A DNA stretch of 64,000 nucleotides, taken from the NCBI GenBank assembly GCA_022605955.1, contig JAKCOZ010000010.1:2976001-3040000 (forward strand), written 5' to 3'. The number at the start of each line of letters is the position of its first letter. Within the stretch, counting starts at the first letter, position 1. Both the position numbers and the translations under genes were made by a program. Positions 56,401 to 64,000 of this stretch are shown here, piece by piece. The notes beneath the pieces were generated by a model that did not search any database, had not been told where the DNA came from, and worked only from the letters and a program-made list of their open reading frames with translations. This DNA is from Rallus limicola (lineage: Eukaryota > Chordata > Aves > Gruiformes > Rallidae).

Positions 56401-59400
56401 CACCACATGGGAAGAGATCTCTAAGAGACAAAACAGGTGGAAAGATTAATACTACTGAAGTAGTTCTGTTTGACAGTTTGGTATCATAAGCATGCCTGAA
56501 GGACATGCTTGTATATAAATACTACAATTACAGAATTCAAAAAACAGTATTTAAATTAGTGAAAAATTAAAAATGGAACAGCTATTTTAAAATCTCCATC
56601 GCAAAGGCTAGAAGCAGAAACCAACAAGCCCTTGCAAGAACAAAACATGACATTTTGGTCTAGTTTTCACAGTTTATGTCAATGAACAACCCAAAGCCAG
56701 CTATCCCATGGACAATACACTTTCTATATATAACCACAAAAAAGGCACAAGAACAGGGTTTTTTTTGAAGGACTGGATTCATTCAATCCAGGACAAAGGA
56801 AGCATAAAGTACTAAACTTATATTAACTAAGGAGGAGAAGCAGCAGTAATTAATATACTGTTGTCATATGATTGAGACTAAGAAAAAAAGCTTCTTGTAT
56901 GGTCAGATGGGGCAATAATTTTTAATCTAGCTTTTTGAAATACTAAAAATATCTGCCTTTACAAAAAAATCTTGGCTTTATACCCTGACAAATACTAGAA
57001 TATGAATCCATGGCTCTAGATGATCTAAATTTAAGAAACCGCAGAACAGAAGCTGCTAGATGCAGAGCACATTTGAAAGCCAGAATACTAGATATTCACA
57101 TATGCATTCACCTCAAAGCAAGAATTCTGGCTTAATTATAAAAAGCCCAAAACAAACAAGTCATTATACGTGATCACGAGCCATAAAGTGGAAATATGGT
57201 TAGGTTATTACAGTAAAAAGCATAAGCGATAACATGATGCCATTGCTTAACATTATTCCTGCTCTAGTACTGCACAGAACACTAAGTAGATGAAATGCTG
57301 CAATGCTTAGCATCTTGGCTTTATTGAGATAGCATTGATATTTAAGAGGCAGGTAAGGAAAGACCACAAATATGTCAAGTACAGAGAGAACATTTTAAAT
57401 ATTTTCAGTACATTTTGTATTTTTGTCCTGTTTTGTGTCATGCATATCACAGAATCAGAGACAGTCAGGAGTTGGAAGGGACCTCAAAAGACCATCTAGT
57501 CCAACCCCTCTGCCAGAGAAGGATCACCCAGACTAAAACACACAGGAACACATCCAAGTGGGTTTTTAATGTCTCCAGAGAAGGAGACTCCACAGCCTCT
57601 CTGGGCAGCCTGTTCTGGTACTCCAGCACCCTCACTGTGAAAAGGTCTCTCCTTATAAACTATAAAAGTACAAAAAGCAAATACGTACCTAAGATTCCCA
57701 GTTTTAGAAAATGGATCAATACATTCATCCCTTGACAATATCCGATGTGAAAAAAGCTTCTTTTCAGGATCCAAAAATCCTTTTGAAAGAAGAAACGAAA
57801 GAGTTAATGGTCAAGATGTTTGTTCCTTGTTACTGTCCTCATAATTAAGCTTATCTGTGCAACAGCAATTAACTAACAGACGATTTGCAGGTAGAAGATA
57901 TTATATGGGGAAAGGGTAAGCAGAGTGGATCAAGTATTTGTAACTAATGCAGGGGGATTAATTTTAAAAATCCCGTCTCATTTTCTTTCAACATAGCAAC
58001 AAAATTTCAATATCTACATTTGTGACAGCCAAAGAAATTAGGCTGAAAGATACAGCAGGCGACAGATACACGATTTTTGCAACTTACATTTATCTCTCTA
58101 CAGATGGCTCTTTAAAGCTAAATGCTCTCGTTATGCCTAGGGACTGCAGAGAAGTCTCACAAGAGTCGGCAGTGTGCTGCAATACTTAAGCACGATGGGC
58201 AAGTTAAGGGACAGTTTCAGCCGGAGCTCTTGCATTTGTAGGTTTTAAGTTGTACCTCTAACAAACACACTTGAACATATTTACATATCCTTGGATTCCT
58301 AGAAATATGTAGGCCCAGCTGCAGTACCTTTTCTGACTGCATTCTTAAAAAAAAAGACAAACCAAACCAGGTGAAGCTGGGCTAACTGGTCTTAAAGCAA
58401 GATAAAATGCCGTTATTTAGGAAAATAGCGACTCGATGTACAGACACACATGCACATGCTTCTGAACCTAAGCTCCAATAATGAAATCCGTTTTCACGAG
58501 CAGATCACAGCCACATCATCGCTTAGAAAGGAACTGGCATTTTACATGCTAATCTGAATTTATCTTACTGAATTTGTGTTGAAGTCACAACAACTTCTCA
58601 TTCTTACGAATAATACAAGGCAGTCAATCCTTAAAAGGGAACAATTTTTGTAAGGTTTTGCTTGATTATACTTTAAATGCTGGCCATCTTGTAGCCATAA
58701 CCAGGGTTCAAATTAACTACAGACTCTAAGGACTTCACTTGTCTTTCAAGGAGCTTTAAGTTTTGCACAGAACTCAACTCCTTTCAAAAGGCCAGCTCCC
58801 AGGAGTGAGTTAAGTTGGGTTTTCAAAAACAGAGGGCATAAATTTAAAAAAACCCACAATTTAAAATCAGTCATCACTTCTGAAAAAGTTGATCCTATAT
58901 GCTTTTAATATTAATGTGTAATCAGAAAAACTTAAAACCCATAAAAGCAAGAAAATTCCGAGTTAAGGACAGAGGTTCAACCTTAACTCACCCGGCTATG
59001 CTTAAGAATTGCATTCTCGTAGAATCATCCCCTGTAGTGAGACCCTTGCAGTACCTAGGCATAATGAATTGAGAGAATTAGCTACAAAGGTTTATTGCTG
59101 TACACACAGATATTTTGACAAACTACATAAGCTGTCATACAAGTTGCTGTTCTCCCCATCCAAGCTCTCCTCTACTAATTATCCGAACACACAGGGACTC
59201 TCTACACTAAATTGGACAGGAGTGCACTGATCAAATTGTGGCAAAACCACAATGAGGTATTCAGTTGCAGTGTTGCCGAGCTAAAATAGGAAGAGGGAAG
59301 CTGCACTGACAAAACAGAGAAACTGATTACCAGTGGGGTTAGAGATGAGGTCGCGTTCTGGAGGTTTTCAATAATGCCTTGGTAAATACTTATTAATTTT

Positions 59401-62400
59401 ATTAAATTCTTTCCCCCTTGATAATTCACTAAAAATACACTGAAGATGCAGCTCACCACAGATGCACTTATAACAGAAGCCCATCTTAAAAGAGTCGGGT
59501 CTTTCAAGGCTAAGCTACTTCAACAGCAAAATGGAAAATGGCACTGGTCTTTTAAAGAAGTTCATTACGTGTCTTAAGCTTTGATTTCTTTTAGATGCTG
59601 CCTAGCCAACTGAATCAATTTAACAGACATTTTCACATTTCAGGGAAATGGCAGGCAACATTTCATACTTCATCTGTCATTTGTTTTCTTCAACAGTAGG
59701 TTAATATAATCTTAAAAGCCAATACAGCCTTTTCAAAGATTTATGCTAGCCAATTTAGCAGTTTACTCCATGCAAGAGCAAACAAGACACTCAGTGGCTA
59801 GGGCACACACTAGGAAGTTAAAACACTAATTGGTTTATGACTGCAAATAGAATGTATATCTGAATAAAAACTTCACATTTAAAATAAGTAAATGGAGATA
59901 TGCCCTGCAAGATAAATCTTTGCTTTTACTTAGTTTTAAGTGCTTTGTTAAAAAAAAAGTCCTTGTTACCCTGATTACAGTAAAAAAAAAGAACTAGGAA
60001 GCTCTTACTGTGAAACATCTTTTCACAACCTACTTACTGACAGATTTAGAACTTTATGATAGTACACTGTTGGGATATTAACCTTTAATAATAAAGCAGC
60101 AAGCTTCAAATGGATGACACCTTCCAAAGTATTGGTTGAGTTTTCTTTAAGAGAAGTCAATAAAGAACTACAGAAAAAGCATCTGTTGAAATGATGTCAC
60201 TATTCTGTGTGGGCATTTTCTGTGCAAGTTTCTATGACTTCAGAGGGATGAAAAGGTCTATGTATAAAACTCAAAGTACAGAGAAACAGTGAAAGTTTTC
60301 CTTAGATGTATTCTTAACTTTGTTTCATTTACTTATTTAGTCTTATGCATTTCCTACCACCATATCCTGAAAAATTGTAATTGTCACAGTTTGTTGCCTT
60401 AATATTGATAACTAATTTTTTCTAAACAGATTTTTTTTATTGGAGAAGTATCAATTTGCACAAATCGTTCCAGGAGAAAGATAAACGTTGGATTTCTCAT
60501 TTTGTAAGCATGTTTAAAAAAACTAAAGCCTTTTGTAGAAGTCAGAATGATCGAAGACAAAGACTTGCTGCTTTCAACCAAAACCAAGCTTTCATCTATT
60601 CTCATAAACTAGACAAGATGCAAAATATACCTCTAAGTAATTTCACAAATAAACTCAAATTTGCAAGTAAACACAAATAAACTATCGTCATCCTTTGACT
60701 GCCACATTATAAAAGAGACTATCCAGTTAAACAGCAATCCCTAGTAGAAATGATATTAACAGTAGGATCCAACATGAATTTGAAATCATTGAATGATTTC
60801 ATTATTAAAATACATCAAACTTCTCTTCTCTTATGAAGAGCAGGAAATACTAAGTAACAGTTGGTCAAAATTATTATGTAGAAGAAAAATACTTCAGGAA
60901 GCTCTAGATTATAAAACCCAAAACTCATCTTTACAAACATGCTATAAGGTACTACATTGTAAGTGTGTCAAACTAAGAATGGGTGAAATGACTTCAGCAG
61001 ACATAAATGGTGTTTACAAATACCAGCTAAGCGCACTTAACAGCTGACAGCAGCCAGCTGCATGGCAGAAAGGGACTGACAAGATGTCATCTGTTTTCAA
61101 AATGAGGAAAAAGCCTTCCACGACATGGAAGGAGCAGCTCAGCATTCAGATTTCACAAAGAGATATAGGACATATATGGAGGACCTAAAAAACCGATTTT
61201 TTTTCTTATGAAAACGATTCCAATCATTTTATTATATGTCTTTCCTTTGTATAACATAGGGATAACAGTAAAACATCAAACTGACAGCTCTCTGAAATCA
61301 TTTAACCAATACTGCCATCAAGCGTTCGCTATATGTATTGGCCATACATCTCTGTTACTGCATCTTGATTATGTGGACCAAAGGACATTTCAACTGTTTC
61401 TCCATACCAACGTATCCAGCTGAAGCTATAATCACTGTACAAGTAGTCCACTTAGACTCTGAATGCTTTTGGTGAGACTGGCCAGCTTCAGGGAAAAATC
61501 CAGAAGTCGGGGAATGTTAGGAAGCAGCAATGAGCAATCTGCTCATTTGGTGGCTGTTTCTTCTACAGAACAAATGGAGCAGCACAACTATGATGCACCC
61601 ACAAAAAAGGCTTGTCACTCCATAAGTAGCAATCTGTGCCAGCACATGAACTGCAGGGTAATCCAAATTTTATCTCAGAGATAAAATGAGCAAGTGTAGG
61701 CCCAAATCACACATTGAAAGAAGATCAATTGGAGGAAGCACTTCAATATCATGAATACCACCTCTGCACCTCATTCTTCTCCTCAGCTCTGACCTTATTT
61801 GGCATCTTCTGACCTCAGGCCATATGCATCCAAGGCACATAGATCTATGTGAGGAAGACGGACCACCCTTTTTCGTACTACCAGGTATTTAGACCTAGTA
61901 TGTAAAAAAACCATCACCCTTTTCCTACACAGGAAATAACTACATTCTAAGATGGACAGCAGGGTACAAAAGTGTAAATGGATACACTACACATAATGCA
62001 ACCATAAGCCTGAAAGCTTTACAAGATCCTTCAAACAACTCAGTCAATAGATATTTAGCAGTGTAGAAACATTTACTCAGATAGGCAAGATAAAGACAGG
62101 ACACGCCTCTCCTGAACTTTCTTTCAAGGAGAATTAGTTGGAGACCAAAACAGGCATCACTTTCTGATTACTGAAGTCTCTTATAGTTGTCATTACAGAC
62201 ATCTTCTGTGGCTTATTTAATATGTATTAAAGAATTATCTAATTACACAATTCTTTTGGAATCTTCCTTCCTTGCCGAGAAGGGGGATCATTTGGATGGC
62301 ATTGCTCAAGTCACTCATGGCAATATGACAAAAAAGGCAGACGTGCAAGACAAGAAAAGCTAAAAGACATGAAACAGCAGCAAGGACAGTTTTACATGCA

Positions 62401-63084
62401 GTCATAACCTAAAACATTGTTAATTATATTGTTTTAGTCCAACAGACTTGATAAAGGAAAGGCTGAGGTGTAAATGCTATTATGTCACAGAGACTCAAGA
62501 CAGGGTGAAAGCAATTTTTTCAGTTTAAACACATGGTCATACTCTGAACAAATCTGACCCAGATGCCTGAACAACAGGGTAGATTTCTTCTATGCTTGTT
62601 GGAAAAAGGAAAACATTTCAGTCAGTGGCACACTCCATAGACTATGATTTCTAATTTAAGTGCAAGTTTTCAGTTACTAGGAGAAAATATTTTTGAGTTC
62701 TTGAGAAAACACATGGATAGGGAAAAAAAGATTACTTCTAGAACTGCAGGGTGTACAGGCACTGCCTGGTAAATGAGACAAGGATTCTGCTTACAGGACT
62801 ACTTAGGAAGTGTTTCTGCACAAAACCAAGAACAAATACTTGGAAACAACCACAGTAAAAAACCCAAACCCTAGTTAGATGAGTATGAAGGCTGCTTAGG
62901 TAAATATTGCTAAAAATGTAACATTCCACTCACCTGCAATTGTATGTGCATACAGTCTGCTGCCAAAAGTAAAGACATGTAATTCATACAGCTTGGCAAT
63001 TTTTTCCAGGAATTCCTTACAGTGAGGGCGCAGACGAGTATGCAACATAGGCTCACCTCGACCTAACTGAAAATGAAATATTCC
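11278..63084 (-). CDS. CTDP1: CTDP1 (FCP1), RNA polymerase II CTD phosphatase, partial gene, 8 exons
   Basis: CTDP1 is a nuclear Mg-dependent phosphatase of the HAD superfamily. It removes phosphate from the heptad-repeat tail of RNA polymerase II so that the polymerase can be recycled, and it works with TFIIF. Eight coding exons on the minus strand join with matching phases (exon lengths 151, 91, 167, 1083, 142, 231, 166 and 197 bp). The conceptual product follows the human protein closely: end of the FCP1-homology domain with the IIDDREDVW motif, acidic linker, BRCT domain, then the tail with [20 protein letters not shown]. Comparison with human CTDP1 is from memory. The N-terminal exons and the last exon (with the TFIIF-binding acidic helix) are not in the window, so the gene body probably covers all 64 kb. 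No frameshift or internal stop occurs in any exon, so this is a functional gene. Confidence 0.96.
11312..11346 (-). repeat. CTDP1: Trinucleotide (TCN) repeat coding a Ser/Ala tract in CTDP1
   Basis: Consecutive TCG and TCA codons interrupted by GCG and GCA form a degenerate triplet repeat inside the exon at 11278-11474. It encodes the Ser-rich run before SERG. The opposite strand reads as an Asp/Ala run, which is only a shadow. Confidence 0.9.
11691..12261 (+). mobile_element. Endogenous retrovirus solo LTR (571 bp), plus orientation
   Basis: It starts TGTGCTGATTTTGGATGGGA and ends GGGGCTAAACCACAACA, so it has TG...CA termini. Internally there is a TATA box (tataagg, 11954-11960) and an ATTAAA polyadenylation signal (12136-12141), in the order expected for U3-R-U5. 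No gag or pol adjoins it. It is antisense to CTDP1 and lies 217 bp from the acceptor of the exon at 11278-11474. Target duplications are not clear. Confidence 0.85.
14991..15070 (+). repeat. Old dispersed repeat, copy 1 (unclassified)
   Basis: It shares with 27801-27880 the ordered blocks 'actgc.tttctt.cagtgtt' and 'tttctggtcaggat', at the same spacing. Divergence is high. It is not a CR1 or LTR that I recognise. Confidence 0.55.
17654..17680. repeat. Perfect 10-bp inverted repeat, 7-nt loop
   Basis: The arms tatattaggc (17654-17663) and gcctaatata (17671-17680) are exact reverse complements. Confidence 0.85.
21157..21590 (-). mobile_element. CR1 LINE fragment, minus, rearranged
   Basis: It opens with a CR1 3' terminus (gaatcacagaataatttaggt, then 'ttggaagggaac'). 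It continues with a stretch less like CR1 and then rejoins the CR1 ORF2 tail at about 21420-21545, where the reverse complement of the [16 protein letters not shown] block is readable with frame damage. It is either an internal deletion with inserted sequence or a diverged subfamily. Confidence 0.85.
22052..22495 (+). mobile_element. CR1 LINE fragment, reverse transcriptase region, decayed
   Basis: The plus strand encodes recognisable CR1 reverse transcriptase blocks: [15 protein letters not shown], then [16 protein letters not shown], then the catalytic region, which here reads FADNTNLGG instead of the usual FADD form. A TGA stop at 22232-22234 interrupts the frame. It lacks both ends of the element and is dead. 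It sits about 460 bp from the minus-strand CR1 piece at 21157-21590. Confidence 0.93.
27801..27880 (+). repeat. Old dispersed repeat, copy 2 (unclassified)
   Basis: This is the partner of 14991-15070, in the same orientation and 12.8 kb away within the same intron. Similarity appears to fade gradually beyond these limits. Confidence 0.55.
29346..29364 (+). repeat. Homopolymer run of 19 G
   Basis: This is an uninterrupted G run on the plus strand (C on the transcribed CTDP1 pre-mRNA). Such a tract can form a quadruplex on the G strand, and its length in an assembly is often unreliable. Confidence 0.95.
34334..34499 (-). CDS. CTDP1: CTDP1 exon (human exon 11 equivalent), conserved tail motif
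   Basis: This 166-bp exon has 1 base + 55 codons and ends in phase 0. It reads [20 protein letters not shown], then [20 protein letters not shown] and [24 protein letters not shown] is basic and could act as a nuclear localisation signal (inference from composition). [20 protein letters not shown] is almost invariant compared with human. The acceptor is aatttttcag/A and the donor is GAG/GTGAGC. Reading through the donor adds 11 codons and then meets TAA at 34298-34300. As I recall, a short human isoform (FCP1b) also diverges at this exon boundary, so intron retention here would be plausible but is unproven. Confidence 0.97.
34500..40778 (-). other. CTDP1: CTDP1 intron of 6279 bp (intron 10 equivalent)
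   Basis: This is mostly AT-rich with no recognised retroelement. The exception is a CpG-dense block at 37853-38101, described as a separate feature. Confidence 0.85.
37853..38101. promoter_or_regulatory. Intragenic CpG-dense block (candidate small CpG island)
   Basis: I count 19 CpG dinucleotides in about 250 bp, including two ccgcgc and two ccggcc-type clusters. The flanking intron has very few. In a vertebrate genome such density normally means an unmethylated regulatory element or a recent GC-rich insertion. No CR1 or LTR hallmark is present. An open frame on the plus strand (37715-38104) covers it but looks like a by-product of GC content. A function as alternative promoter or enhancer is inference only. 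Confidence 0.4.
40779..41009 (-). CDS. CTDP1: CTDP1 exon (human exon 10 equivalent), Pro-rich tail segment
   Basis: This 231-bp exon has 1 + 76 codons + 2 bases. It starts with a split Arg followed by [10 protein letters not shown], continues through [20 protein letters not shown] and [14 protein letters not shown], and ends GEHSSF. The block [18 protein letters not shown] matches the human QPGPEVRIYDSNTGKLIR. The following [20 protein letters not shown] portion is less conserved, and the human exon appears shorter there. The sequence is disordered and proline-rich with no known catalytic role. The acceptor is catccaacag/A and the donor is TTCAG/GTACC. Confidence 0.96.
41010..43219 (-). other. 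CTDP1: CTDP1 intron of 2210 bp (intron 9 equivalent)
   Basis: AT-rich intron with pyrimidine-rich patches around 42590-42800. I see no repeat or coding sequence. Confidence 0.85.
43220..43361 (-). CDS. CTDP1: CTDP1 exon (human exon 9 equivalent), second half of BRCT
   Basis: This 142-bp exon has 2 + 46 codons + 2 bases. It begins [20 protein letters not shown] and continues [18 protein letters not shown] to KTH. It completes the BRCT domain opened in the exon 10.7 kb upstream. The conserved BRCT tryptophan lies in DWLWSC. BRCT domains bind phosphopeptides and partner proteins; in FCP1 this domain is needed for CTD phosphatase function in the yeast and human enzymes. The acceptor is cttcataatag/GC and the donor is a consensus CAG/GTAAGT. 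Confidence 0.97.
44180..45425 (-). mobile_element. Degraded endogenous retrovirus remnant, gag-like region
   Basis: The minus strand contains broken open segments with the character of a retroviral gag region: a Leu/Glu-rich coiled-coil-like stretch at about 45040-45170, an acidic Gly/Asp/Glu-rich segment at about 44920-45010, and a Trp- and Asn/Pro-rich segment near 44190-44330. Frames shift between segments and stops are frequent, so nothing is functional. No reverse transcriptase or envelope is seen. ERV-L-like affinity is a guess from general style only. I infer that it is the 5' part of a provirus truncated at about 44180. Confidence 0.6.
45430..46030 (-). mobile_element. Possible 5' LTR/leader of the adjacent retroviral remnant
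   Basis: This block is richer in GC and CpG than the flanking intron and lies immediately upstream (on the minus strand) of the gag-like remnant, where a 5' LTR and primer-binding site would be expected. A TATA-like stretch (ataatacaattataata, minus) lies at about 45957-45975. Precise TG...CA ends and a matching 3' LTR were not found, so the limits are approximate. A 70-codon open frame at 45449-45661 has no recognisable product. Confidence 0.35.
48815..48842. repeat. Perfect 12-bp inverted repeat, 4-nt loop
   Basis: The arms tcttagcatcaa (48815-48826) and ttgatgctaaga (48831-48842) pair without mismatch around gttt, giving a tight hairpin on either strand. Confidence 0.9.
50254..50274 (+). 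repeat. Homopolymer run of 21 A
   Basis: This is an uninterrupted A run (T on the CTDP1 sense strand). No processed transcript was recognised upstream of it, so it is treated as a simple repeat. Confidence 0.9.
53461..53482. repeat. Perfect 9-bp inverted repeat, 4-nt loop
   Basis: Arms agctatcag (53461-53469) and ctgatagct (53474-53482). Confidence 0.85.
54075..55157 (-). CDS. CTDP1: CTDP1 large exon (human exon 8 equivalent): acidic linker and first half of BRCT
   Basis: This 1083-bp exon has 2 + 360 codons + 1 base. It starts with the split Val of [12 protein letters not shown] and ends before the split Gly of HLIAARTG. The first roughly 250 codons are a low-complexity Ser/Glu/Asp-rich linker. 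That linker includes [20 protein letters not shown], a likely casein-kinase-2-type substrate by composition, and a short basic patch KRSWKKSKQ. Then comes [24 protein letters not shown] sequence (here [17 protein letters not shown]), an [20 protein letters not shown] acidic run, and [21 protein letters not shown]. The BRCT domain opens at about [20 protein letters not shown], and its [20 protein letters not shown] stretch is near-identical to human. The linker is much less conserved than the ends, which is normal for this family. The open frame extends past the acceptor into the intron, so the exon start rests on the tcttag/T acceptor and on phase. Confidence 0.97.
55158..56253 (-). other. CTDP1: CTDP1 intron of 1096 bp (intron 7 equivalent)
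   Basis: This short intron contains nothing recognisable. Overlapping plus-strand frames at 55860-56153 show no known domain and are treated as chance. Confidence 0.85.
56254..56420 (-). CDS. CTDP1: CTDP1 exon (human exon 7 equivalent), end of the phosphatase domain
   Basis: This 167-bp exon has 1 + 55 codons + 1 base. It starts by completing an Arg codon and then reads [20 protein letters not shown], continuing through [20 protein letters not shown] to MKKK. The double Asp in IIDDREDVW is the HAD motif IV acid pair that helps bind Mg. The stretch up to YVYFQG closes the FCP1-homology domain, and the basic end starts the linker. The acceptor is tgtctcttag/A and the donor is AAAG/GTAGTT, a weaker donor than its neighbours because +4 is not A. 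Confidence 0.97.
56421..57688 (-). other. CTDP1: CTDP1 intron of 1268 bp (intron 6 equivalent)
   Basis: The donor side carries a CR1 fragment in the same orientation as the gene (57447-57655). The remainder is AT-rich intron with no other repeat recognised. Confidence 0.85.
57447..57655 (-). mobile_element. CR1 LINE 3' fragment inside CTDP1 intron 6, beside a splice donor
   Basis: The plus strand reads atcacagaatcagagacag, then 'gagttggaagggacctc', then the reverse complement of the [15 protein letters not shown] C-terminus, with damage. The element is in the same orientation as CTDP1. It ends about 33 bp from the donor at 57688, so almost the whole start of the intron is CR1 sequence. Confidence 0.9.
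57689..57779 (-). CDS. CTDP1: CTDP1 exon (human exon 6 equivalent), phosphatase domain
   Basis: This 91-bp exon has 2 + 29 codons + 2 bases. It encodes [18 protein letters not shown] and then [11 protein letters not shown], part of the FCP1-homology domain between HAD motifs II and IV. The acceptor follows ctttcaaaag and the donor is TTAG/GTACG. Phases match the flanking exons: the Gly codon is completed at its start, and the Arg codon is split at its end. A CR1 fragment begins about 33 bp downstream of the donor, inside the following intron. In humans this intron is, as I recall, where the deep-intronic founder change behind congenital cataracts, facial dysmorphism and neuropathy lies. Confidence 0.97.
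57780..62933 (-). other. CTDP1: CTDP1 intron of 5154 bp (intron 5 equivalent)
   Basis: This is AT-rich intron without a CR1 or LTR that I can recognise. It contains one perfect 9-bp hairpin at 61667-61687. Open frames on both strands are short and show no family resemblance. Confidence 0.85.
61667..61687. repeat. Perfect 9-bp inverted repeat, 3-nt loop
   Basis: Arms attttatct (61667-61675) and agataaaat (61679-61687) around cag. Confidence 0.85.
62934..63084 (-). CDS. CTDP1: CTDP1 exon (human exon 5 equivalent), middle of the phosphatase domain
   Basis: This 151-bp exon holds 50 codons plus one base. It begins [12 protein letters not shown], contains [18 protein letters not shown], and ends YAHTIAG with the Gly codon split. 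The acceptor is a pyrimidine run ending in tag and the donor is CAG/GTGAG. It encodes the part of the FCP1-homology (HAD) domain after the catalytic DxDxT motif. The segment [11 protein letters not shown] is the likely HAD motif II, where a Ser or Thr contacts the phosphate. The preceding exon, which would hold DxDxT, is outside the window. Identity to the human residues is very high, as expected for a catalytic core. Confidence 0.97.
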
Positions 63085-64000
63085 CTAGAAGAAAAAACAT
63101 GTTTTATATTATCAGAATATCAAACAAAAATTCCGGCATTCGAGAAGCATCCTCTTCATCACTTTCACTACTTTTATTTGGTCTGACTAGAAATAAGGCA
63201 AGTTTTAGCAACAGAGATTATGTGACTGAATAAAATACAAAGCACATTCTTGCTATGTGCCAGGAAGTACAACACTAAGGTTTGTAAAAGCAGGAAGCCA
63301 CGCTGTTGAAGAGTTTATGATCAAGGTAACTTCCATTCAAATCTTTACCTACAGCAAGCCAATCTAAAAATAAATTTAAAAAAAAAAGCAACTTTAGAAA
63401 TTTCTCAGAATGTTCTGGATCTCACTCCAATCAGAATTAATCAGTGAACATCACTCAAATTAGTTTAAATACATACTGAGCTCAGAGAAAGACTCTGTTG
63501 GATAAAAATGTCTATGGAAACATATCATCAGATTGCAAACCAGGAAGGAAGCTCGCAGATAAAGAGACCAGTCGCAAATCTCAGAATCTTTTATAAGAAT
63601 GTTTTTCTTCCAGCCATGCATTTATACAGATGAAGAAGATACAGCCTTTCAAATACATAAGGATTGTTGTTTTTTTCTAATCTTTAAGCTGAAGCTTACA
63701 GTTCCCTTTCCTCTCAACTGCAAAGCACATTTACCGCTTGCTTTTTACTAGTGGGTATGAACAAATGCTGAAACCGCTGGACATGAGAGAGTATCAAGAG
63801 GAATGGAAGAACTACTAAGCAAACACAATTTGCGTAACACAGGTTTGAATTTGTATCCTCCTGTAGAAGGCACTGGAGATTGTTCTGATATGGAAACTTC
63901 TAAACTAGAAGCAAACTGGAAAGACTAAAAGCCAATAGTCCCTATCAATTCAATGACAAGCGTTTCTTGAAATTAAACAGCAACACCCAAACAGCTTCCC
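63085..64000 (-). other. CTDP1: Intron upstream of the exon at 62934-63084 (partial, intron 4 equivalent)
   Basis: This is AT-rich intronic sequence with no recognisable repeat. The acceptor polypyrimidine tract lies just above 63084. A short acidic open frame (around 63110-63186, minus) is preceded by an AG, but it hits a stop before the next exon and has no counterpart in CTDP1. The preceding coding exon is not visible before 64000. Confidence 0.7.

Noticed and set aside
63094..63186. Acidic open frame with an AG just upstream, next to the exon at 62934-63084
   Set aside because: It ends in a stop before that exon, has no good donor, and nothing similar lies between the matching residues of human CTDP1.

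Overview
The window looks like bird nuclear DNA. It is AT-rich and intron-dominated, with no bacterial-style gene packing. It carries several CR1 retroposons with avian-type 3' ends (octamer ATTCTATG tail, or 'ggttggaaggga' on the opposite strand) and endogenous-retrovirus LTRs of a kind familiar from bird genomes. I cannot name the species.

Nearly all of the window is one protein-coding gene on the minus strand: CTDP1 (FCP1), the RNA polymerase II CTD phosphatase. I place eight consecutive coding exons with GT-AG splice sites and matching phases: 63084-62934, 57779-57689, 56420-56254, 55157-54075, 43361-43220, 41009-40779, 34499-34334 and 11474-11278. By alignment from memory with the human protein they correspond to human exons 5-12. 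Together they give 2228 bp (about 742 codons). This covers the later two thirds of the FCP1-homology phosphatase domain, a long acidic/Ser-rich linker, the BRCT domain (split across two exons by a 10.7-kb intron) and most of the C-terminal tail. The first exons, with the catalytic DxDxT motif, lie above position 64000. The usual last exon was not found and probably lies below position 1.

The rest is intron. Recognisable repeats are five CR1 fragments (436-597 plus; 5229-6077 minus, with an open 3' coding end; 21157-21590 minus; 22052-22495 plus, with a decayed reverse transcriptase; 57447-57655 minus, only about 33 bp from a splice donor), two related LTRs in opposite orientation (668-1065 minus, 11691-12261 plus), and a decayed gag-region retroviral remnant (about 44180-45425 minus) with a possible LTR next to it.

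Items for a second look are: a small CpG-dense island in intron 10 (37853-38101); an unclassified old repeat pair (14991-15070 and 27801-27880); two candidate alternative exons (1905-2016, a phase-compatible terminal exon, and 28911-28980, which would add a stop); a Ser tract encoded by a TCN repeat in exon 12; and several perfect hairpins. I found no convincing second gene, tRNA, rRNA or CRISPR array, and nothing that amounts to a new biological system.
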